In this document: positions 21,879 to 30,418 of the stretch, piece after piece
How the letters are laid out: every line of letters begins with the position of its first letter
How positions within the stretch are numbered: the first letter of the stretch is position 1
Source: Candidatus Omnitrophota bacterium
GTDB lineage: Bacteria; Omnitrophota; Gorgyraeia; Pluralincolimonadales; Pluralincolimonadaceae
Direction: 5' to 3'
DNA: 30,418 nucleotides
NCBI GenBank assembly: GCA_041653595.1
Contig: JBAZFB010000016.1
Location: 1 to 30,418, forward strand
Made by a program: the position numbers and the translations under genes
Notes under the pieces: model-generated
What the model was told of the DNA's origin: nothing
Seen by the model: the letters and a program-made list of their open reading frames with translations, nothing else
The model's database searches: none

Positions 21879-22952
21879 ATGAAGATCGGTATTATAGGCC
21901 TGCCCCAGACCGGCAAGAAGACCTTATTCGAACTGCTGACAAACCACAAGATCTCGGAGAAGGACCTTGCCTCAGGCAAGAACATCAAGAGCATAGCCGA
22001 GATCAAGGACCCCCGCTACGACAAGCTCGTCGCGCTCTATAAGCCCAAAAAACAGGTAAGGGCAAGGATAGATATAGAGCTCCTCCCCAAAATAGAAAAA
22101 GACGCCATAACCAAGGGCGACATCTTCAAGGACATCGCAGAGACCGACGCCATATGCCATGTAGTAAGGGCCTTTAAGGACGATTCGGTCTACCACATAA
22201 ACGGCACGGTCGATCCCAAACGCGATATAGACAGCGTCAATTCCGAACTCATCCTACACGACCTGATATTCGCCGAGAAACGCCTCGAGAAGCTGGACCT
22301 GGACCTCAGGAAAGCCAAGGACGAGGCCAAGTCGAAGGAGAGGGAGGTCGTGGCGCGCGTAAAAGCCCATATCGAAAAAGAGCTGCCTCTCAGGCTCCTC
22401 GAACTTAAACCCGAAGAGAAGAGGATAATTGCCAGTTATCCTTTCGTGACATTAAAGGAGATGATACTGGCGGTAAATGTCTCGGAAGACGACCTGAAGA
22501 ACAAGGCGCTCCTGGACGACCTGAAGAAAAAATACGAACATTTAAAAATAGAAGTGATGCTCGTCTCGGCCAAGGTCGAGTCGGAGATTGCCTCCCTTGA
22601 GACGGAGAAGGAGCAACAGGAGTTCCTTTCCGCGCTCGGGATAGAGGAGCCGGCGATAAACATGCTCAGCCGCCTTTGCATACAGGCGCTAAATCTCATC
22701 TCATTTTTTACGGTAGGCGAAGACGAGGTCCGGCAGTGGCCGGTAAAACGCAATTCCTCCGCGCCCGAGGCGGCCGGTGCGATACACTCCGACCTGCAGA
22801 AGGGCTTTATCCGCGCCGAGGTCATTAAATTCGCGGACCTCGAAGGGCTCGGCAGTGAGGAGAAGGTCAAAGAAGCCGGCAAGCTCTACCTCAAGGGCAA
22901 AGATTACATAGTTGAGGACGGGGATATTATAAACATAAGATTTAACGTTTAA
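21879..22952 (+). CDS. YchF/Obg-like P-loop protein with degenerate nucleotide site
   Basis: A 357-residue protein co-linear with YchF (Obg-family ATPase associated with ribosomes and redox stress). The TGS domain is well conserved at the C-terminus (KGFIRAEVI ... AGKLYLKGKDYIVEDGD), and ETDAICHVVRAF and NVSE (200-203) match. The nucleotide site is altered: the P-loop reads GLPQTGKKT (7-15), with Lys14 where Ser binds Mg2+, and the switch motif DIAGL is DIELL (65-69), losing the conserved Gly. It may be an inactive or divergent paralogue. It appears to be translated from a leaderless message. A canonical YchF should exist elsewhere in the genome. Confidence 0.85.
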   Translation: MKIGIIGLPQTGKKTLFELLTNHKISEKDLASGKNIKSIAEIKDPRYDKLVALYKPKKQVRARIDIELLPKIEKDAITKGDIFKDIAETDAICHVVRAFKDDSVYHINGTVDPKRDIDSVNSELILHDLIFAEKRLEKLDLDLRKAKDEAKSKEREVVARVKAHIEKELPLRLLELKPEEKRIIASYPFVTLKEMILAVNVSEDDLKNKALLDDLKKKYEHLKIEVMLVSAKVESEIASLETEKEQQEFLSALGIEEPAINMLSRLCIQALNLISFFTVGEDEVRQWPVKRNSSAPEAAGAIHSDLQKGFIRAEVIKFADLEGLGSEEKVKEAGKLYLKGKDYIVEDGDIINIRFNV

Positions 22953-22990
22953 GCAGGCCCCCGGAATTCCCTCCGTATCAAATAATTTTC

Positions 22991-23018
22991 GTGACATTAC
23001 AGGATTTTATGGTATAAT
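22991..23018 (+). promoter_or_regulatory. rex operon promoter
   Basis: GTGACA (22991-22996), 16-bp spacer, TGG-TATAAT (extended -10, core 23013-23018). Start near 23025, immediately before the Rex operator. Confidence 0.75.
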
Positions 23019-23026
23019 TAATTAGA

Positions 23027-23044
23027 TTGTGAAAATCGTAACAA
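23027..23044 (+). promoter_or_regulatory. Rex (ROP) operator
   Basis: TTGTGAAAATCGTAACAA matches the Rex consensus TTGTGAAnnnnTTCACAA in the left half completely and at 5 of 7 in the right half. It begins about 2 nt downstream of the predicted start, so bound Rex should block initiation of its own operon. Confidence 0.75.
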
Positions 23045-23053
23045 AGTATTGCA

Positions 23054-23692
23054 ATGCCCAAAACTAAAAAGTACATTCCCCAGGATACAGCAAGCCGTTT
23101 AAGCCTATACCTAAGAAGCTTAAGGATGCTTGAGAAGAAGAGAGTGGACGTGGCCTCATCCGAGGATATCACCGAGTTCCTCAATGTCTCGTCCGTCCAA
23201 TTCAGGAAGGACCTTTCTTATTTCGGGGGTTTCGGAAAACGCGGCGTCGGCTACGGCACAAGCGCGCTTACGAAAGAGATAGAAAAGATCCTCGGCACCG
23301 ACGTGGAGTGGAAGATAGCCATCGTCGGGGCCGGAAAGCTCGGCTCAGCCCTCCTCGGATACCCCGGTTTCACGGAATTCAACCTCCAGGTCGTAGCCGC
23401 ATTCGATAACGATCCCGAAAGGATAGGCAAGGTCCGCAAGGGCATAAAGATAGAAGACGCCGGGTCGATGAAGGGCGTATTGAGGGAGAAGGGGATAAAG
23501 ATAGCGATCCTCGCGGTCCCGGCCGATAAGGCGCAGGAAGTCGGCGAGAAACTGGCCGCCTGCGGCGTGAAGGCAATACTGAACTTCGCGCCGGTCAACC
23601 TTATGTTACCCAAAGGAATTTCAGTCTCGAACGTAGATATGGCCTCAGAGCTTCAGGGCCTGATATACAAATTAAAAGGAGAACGTGCATGA
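23054..23692 (+). CDS. rex: Redox-sensing repressor Rex
   Basis: A 212-residue Rex. Residues 1-75 form a winged helix with RLSLYLRSLRMLEKK and SSVQFRKDLSYFGGFGKRGVGY. The Rossmann NADH-binding domain begins with AIVGAGKLGSAL (91-102). Rex binds NAD+ and represses, and releases DNA when NADH/NAD+ rises, so fermentation genes turn on. The gene has its own promoter and operator and starts a contiguous operon: its TGA overlaps the hydC ATG by 4 nt. Rex thereby senses the substrate of the hydrogenase encoded behind it. Confidence 0.96.
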   Translation: MPKTKKYIPQDTASRLSLYLRSLRMLEKKRVDVASSEDITEFLNVSSVQFRKDLSYFGGFGKRGVGYGTSALTKEIEKILGTDVEWKIAIVGAGKLGSALLGYPGFTEFNLQVVAAFDNDPERIGKVRKGIKIEDAGSMKGVLREKGIKIAILAVPADKAQEVGEKLAACGVKAILNFAPVNLMLPKGISVSNVDMASELQGLIYKLKGERA

Positions 23693-24206
23693 AAGCAACT
23701 TTGGACAGGGATGTAGATACGAAGTCGTTGGACAGGATCATCGAGAAATACAAGGGCGGGCCCGGCGACGTCCTTTGTATCCTCGAGGAGGTGCAGGAGC
23801 TCCACAGGCATAAATACCTCCCGAGGGAAACGCTCGAATACATAGCAGAGAACCTCAACCTGCCGGCCTCGAAGATATACAGCGTCGCCACTTTTTACGC
23901 ATTTTTTAATCTCAAGCCGCAGGGCGAGCATTCGATAATAGTCTGCCGCGGGACGGCCTGCCACACGAAGGGTTCGAAGGCGCTGTTAGAGCACCTCGAA
24001 GGCATATTGAAGATAAGAGGGGTTTTCGACGAGGGCGAGTCGTTCTATACGACGCCCGACAATAAATTTACGGTAAGGACGGTTGCCTGCTTCGGCCAGT
24101 GCGCGCTCGCGCCGGTCGTGGTCGTCGACGGAAAAATATTCGTCCATATGGACACGGGGAGATTATCAAGAATGATAAAAGAGCTCGGCAGGGAAGGAAA
24201 GAAGAA

Positions 24207-24210
<4 letters not shown>
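23689..24210 (+). CDS. hydC: NADH hydrogenase subunit HydC/HndA (NuoE-like)
   Basis: A 173-residue NuoE-family subunit. A helical N-terminus (about 1-75; YLPRETLEYIAENLNLPASKIY and VATFYAFF) precedes a thioredoxin-like domain with the [2Fe-2S] ligands in CRGTACHTKG and CFGQCALAP. It passes electrons between the NADH-oxidising subunit and the hydrogenase in trimeric [FeFe] hydrogenases. ATGA overlap with rex and with hydB (ATG 24207 within its stop region) shows translational coupling. Identity and context support a HydABC-type complex; direction of bifurcation cannot be determined. Confidence 0.94.
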
Positions 24211-27349
<3,139 letters not shown>

Positions 27350-27350
<1 letters not shown>

Positions 27351-29131
27351 TGGCCGGCAAAATAATGAACATAAAGATAGACGGTAAAGAATACAAAGCA
27401 GAAGAAGGGACGACGATACTCAAGGCGGCCAGGCAGGCGGGCATAGAGATACCTACCCTCTGCTATCTCGAGGGGATATCCGAGAACGCCTCGTGCGGCG
27501 TCTGCTGTGTCGAGGTAAGGAACGCCAAGAGCCTTTTAAGGGCGTGCATAACAAAGGTCTCCGAAGGGATGGAGATATACACGAACACGCCGGCAGTCCG
27601 CGGCGCGCGCAGGATGAACGTCGAACTCCTTTTGGCGGGCCATCCGAAAGAGTGCCCGACCTGTGACAAGAACGAGACCTGCGAATTGCGGATCCTGGCT
27701 TCAGACCTCGGCATAAGGGATGTGAGGTTCGCGAAGACGAGGAAGCGCGACTTCGACTTAGACTTGAGCTCCCCGTCGGTCATACGCGACCCGAACAAAT
27801 GCATACTTTGCGGGCGCTGCATCGCGGTCTGCTCGCAGGTCCAGTCGGTCAATGCTATAGATTTCGTAAACAGGGGCAGCAAGACGATCGTCTCGACATT
27901 TTTTAACGAAGGGCTCGGGAAGGTCGAATGCGCCAACTGCGGCCAGTGTGTCCTCGTCTGTCCGACGGGCGCGTTAACAGAGAAGAGCTCGATAGACGAC
28001 GTATGGAAGGCGATACACGACCCGAAGAAGACCGTCGTAGTCCAGACCGCGCCGGCGGTAAGGGCCGCGATAGGCGAGGAGTTTGGTTTGCCTGCTGGCA
28101 CACTCGTCACGGGAAAGATGACCGCGGCGCTGCGCAGGCTCGGATACAACAAAGTATTTGATACGCAGTTCACCGCTGACCTCACCATCATGGAGGAGGG
28201 ATTCGAGCTCATCGACAGGATAAAGAATAAAGGCATTCTGCCTTTAATAACCTCCTGCTCGCCGGGCTGGATAAAGTTCAGCGAGCATTTTTTCCCTGAG
28301 GTCCTCGACCATCTTTCGACCTGCAAATCGCCCCAGCAGATGTTCGGCGCGGTCGCGAAGACCTATTACGCGGAGAAGGCCGGCGTAGACCCGAAGGATA
28401 TGGTCGTCGTCTCGATAATGCCCTGCACCGCGAAGAAGTTCGAGGCGAAACGCCCGGAGATGGACAGCGCCTTCGAATATTGGAAAGACAAGAAGGCATA
28501 TAAAGAGAGCGACAAGTTCCCGGACGTCGATTATGTCCTTACGACGAGGGAAGCCGCGCAGATGATAAAAGAGGCGGGCATCGATTTCAATAAACTTCCC
28601 GATGAGGATTTCGACAATCCGCTCGGCGAATCGACAGGCGCGGCCGTAATATTCGGCGCGACAGGCGGCGTCATGGAAGCCGCGTTAAGGACCGCGTATG
28701 AAGTCATCACCAAGAAGAAACTCGACAAGCTCGATTTCAAGGGTGTACGCGGCTTCGAAGGGATAAAATCCGCCGAGGTCGATGTCGACGGGTTGAAAGT
28801 AAAGGTCGCGGTCGCGAGCGGCCTCTCGAACGCGCGGAAATTGCTGGATGAGGTCAAGGCCGGCAAGTCGCCGTACCATTTCATAGAGATAATGTGCTGC
28901 CCGGGCGGATGCCTCGGCGGCGGCGGCCAGCCCATACCCACGAATACCGAAGTCAGGCAGAAGAGGGCTGAGGCGATATACAGGGAAGACCTGGGCAAGC
29001 CGATAAGGAAATCGCACGAGAACCCTTCGATCACGGCTATCTACAAGGAGTTCCTCGTCGAGCCGCTGGGCGAGAAATCGCACCATCTCTTGCACACGAC
29101 TTATACCAAACGGGGTCTTGTGAAAAAATGA
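27350..29131 (+). CDS. hydA: [FeFe] hydrogenase catalytic subunit HydA (HndD-like, M3)
   Basis: 593 residues from ATG 27350, sharing one base with the hydB stop. N-terminal plant-type [2Fe-2S] domain, a His-Cys [4Fe-4S] block (AGHPKECPTCDKNETC), two [4Fe-4S] ferredoxin motifs (CILCGRCIAVC and CANCGQCVLVCP), then the H-cluster domain. The L1, L2 and L3 motifs read TSCSPGW (Cys303), MPCTAKKFE (Cys359) and EIMCCPGGC (Cys517 and 521) followed by GGGGQP. It reduces protons or oxidises H2 at the H-cluster. Maturation proteins HydEFG are not in the window. It lacks the extra C-terminal ferredoxin domain of some HydA. The serine in L1 recurs in HndD-type sequences as I recall, so it is not treated as a defect. 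Confidence 0.96.
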
Positions 29132-30024
29132 AAAAATTCGTGTTCTTCCTGGCGCTTTGCGCCGCCGTTTCTATTGCGGCGCCGTCATACGCGCTGGGAT
29201 TAAACGAACGGCCGAGGGATATAATACTTATCGGCTGGGACGGCTCGCAATTGAACCACGTGAAGGAGTGCCTCGATCGCGGCGAGCTCCCGAACCTCAA
29301 GAAATTATCGTCCGAGGGCTCGTTCGTCGAGATAGAGGTCCGGGGGCACCAGACCGAGACCGAGCCGGGATTCGCGCAAATATTGACCGGTTACGACGAT
29401 GAGACCTCGGGTGTCCGCTCTAACGATAAATATCAAGCGATACCCAAAGGGTACACGATATTTGAGCGGCTCGAGGATCATTTCGGGCATGACAAATTCG
29501 TGACGGTCGCCCTCGTCAATAAAGGCCACCGCCTTAATTCCGGCACCCCGGATAAGCCTTATTACAACGCGGGCAAGGCCGCCGACGTCTTCATCAACGG
29601 CCTCAACGAGGACCGGAAGGTCGCGAGCGAGGCAGAGAGGCTCCTCGAGGAGTATAAAGGAAGGCCGTTCTTCTTTTTCCTGCAGTTCGCCGCGGCAGAT
29701 AAGACCGGCCACGAGTTCGGCGAGAATTCGAAAGAATACAACGACGCACTCATCTCCTGCGATAAATTGACCGGCGACATAGTAAAAAAACTTAAAAGCC
29801 TGAAATTATACGGAAGGACTATAATATACGTGACCGCGGACCACGGTTTTGATGAAGGGCAGAAAGGCCATGGTTACGCCCCGTATGTCTTTATGGCAAC
29901 GAACGACCCGAGAGGGATAAACCAAGGCTTCGAGGCCGACGTCACTCCGACGATCCTCGACAGGTTTGGCGTGGACACCGGGAAGATCAGCCCGCCGCTC
30001 GACGGAAAACCGCTTACTAAGTAG
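29128..30024 (+). CDS. Exported alkaline-phosphatase-superfamily protein
   Basis: A 298-residue protein with a signal peptide (MKKFVFFLALCAAVSIAAPSYA). The metal ligands fit the superfamily: GWDGSQ (Asp), a Thr in HQTETEPGFAQILTG as likely nucleophile, ADKTGHEFG, TADHGFDEG and GHGYAPYVF. These enzymes cleave phosphate, sulfate or phosphonate monoesters or diesters outside the cytoplasm. The last residues are diverged and shorter than typical sulfatases, so the substrate is unclear. It overlaps hydA by 4 nt (ATGA), an odd partner for a hydrogenase; it may simply ride on the same message. lemA follows after 8 nt. Confidence 0.85.
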   Translation: MKKFVFFLALCAAVSIAAPSYALGLNERPRDIILIGWDGSQLNHVKECLDRGELPNLKKLSSEGSFVEIEVRGHQTETEPGFAQILTGYDDETSGVRSNDKYQAIPKGYTIFERLEDHFGHDKFVTVALVNKGHRLNSGTPDKPYYNAGKAADVFINGLNEDRKVASEAERLLEEYKGRPFFFFLQFAAADKTGHEFGENSKEYNDALISCDKLTGDIVKKLKSLKLYGRTIIYVTADHGFDEGQKGHGYAPYVFMATNDPRGINQGFEADVTPTILDRFGVDTGKISPPLDGKPLTK

Positions 30025-30032
30025 GAGGGAAG

Positions 30033-30418
30033 ATGCTGGGATTCGGATCAGTCGGATTACTGCTCGCGATAGGGCTGGCAATATGGTCTATCTTCACCTA
30101 TAACCTCCTTATCAAATACAAGAACCTGATGAAAGAGGCCTGGAGCGGCATCGACGTCCAGCTCAAGCGCCGCGCCGACCTCATACCGAACCTCGTCGAG
30201 GCCGTCAAAGGATATAAGCAATTCGAAAGGAAGACCCTCGAAGAAGTCACCGCGCTGCGCTCCAAAAGCATAACCGCGGAAGGGCCTCAGGACAAAGCCG
30301 GGCCGGAGAACGCCATCTCCCGTTCGTTAAAATCTATTTTCGCCGTAGTGGAGGCATACCCGGAACTCAAGGCGAGCCGGAGCTTCCTCGACCTGCACAA
30401 GAACCTCGTCGAGATAGA
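30033..30418 (+). CDS. lemA: LemA family protein, 5' part (runs off the window)
   Basis: The start is ATG 30033, 6 nt after AGGAGG, and 128 codons are visible. A transmembrane helix at about 5-28 (VGLLLAIGLAIWSIFTYNLLI) is followed by a long helical stretch with the LemA signature DVQLKRRADLIPNLVEAVKGY. LemA proteins are membrane-anchored with a cytosolic or periplasmic helical domain and accompany metalloproteases in many bacteria. The function is poorly defined. A truncated fragment here only reflects the window edge. Confidence 0.9.
   Translation, partial: MLGFGSVGLLLAIGLAIWSIFTYNLLIKYKNLMKEAWSGIDVQLKRRADLIPNLVEAVKGYKQFERKTLEEVTALRSKSITAEGPQDKAGPENAISRSLKSIFAVVEAYPELKASRSFLDLHKNLVEI

Noticed and set aside
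24099..24206. Upstream extension of the HydB frame into hydC
   Set aside because: The region is Arg-rich out-of-frame translation of hydC; the ATG at 24207 is coupled to the hydC stop.
28250..28270. L1 motif of HydA reads TSCSPGW rather than TSCCP, apparently losing an H-cluster ligand
   Set aside because: L2 and L3 motifs are intact and the same variant is, as I recall, common among HndD-like enzymes, so I do not claim an inactive hydrogenase. An alignment with characterised HndD/HydA sequences would settle it.

Overview
The window looks like a chromosomal segment of an anaerobic, Gram-negative, moderately GC-rich bacterium. Outer-membrane-type beta-barrel proteins, many cleavable signal peptides, two rubrerythrins, a Rex-controlled multimeric [FeFe] hydrogenase and GH3/GH130 enzymes fit a fermentative member of the Omnitrophota/Elusimicrobiota/PVC neighbourhood. 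That placement is inference; there is no rRNA or other marker here to fix it.

Layout. 1-740: 3' end of a TPR protein made of nearly identical 102-bp units. 912-2981: small envelope and accessory genes (membrane protein, 15-residue-repeat protein, GIY-YIG nuclease, periplasmic protein, CxxC-x17-CxxC zinc ribbon). 3058-4901: iron-sulfur flavoprotein, cyclophilin and, on the minus strand, an exported rubrerythrin. 5038-7714: one co-directional block with a CDF metal transporter, YbgC-like thioesterase, ECF sigma factor and a membrane-anchored putative anti-sigma. 7821-11858: exported DUF4412-like protein, GH3-PA14 beta-glucosidase and a membrane metallophosphoesterase. 11926-15835: rubrerythrin, MgtA-type P-ATPase, polysaccharide deacetylase. 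15832-18547: a beta-barrel protein gene (minus) diverging from hemW-bioY across a near-perfect BirA-type operator. 18685-20119: a very short MerR-family regulator and a GH130 phosphorylase. 20124-22952: cold-shock gene with a terminator in its leader, B12-binding radical SAM protein, and a degenerate YchF-like protein. 23054-29131: rex-hydC-hydB::gltD-hydA with a Rex operator at the rex start. 29128-30418: alkaline-phosphatase-superfamily protein and the start of lemA.

Working together. The hydrogenase operon would recycle NADH, and possibly NADPH through the fused GltD/NfnB-like module, with H2 evolution gated by Rex sensing NADH/NAD+. The rubrerythrins, one cytoplasmic and one exported, and the flavoprotein deal with peroxide or oxygen stress. 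GH3 and GH130 supply sugars. The hemW-bioY locus appears to be biotin-controlled, and the divergent outer-membrane protein may belong to the same regulon.

Starts and promoters. Many promoters share a GGTAnAAT-type -10, and three genes appear to be transcribed without a leader. Two intrinsic terminators donate their 3' arm as the -35 of the next promoter.
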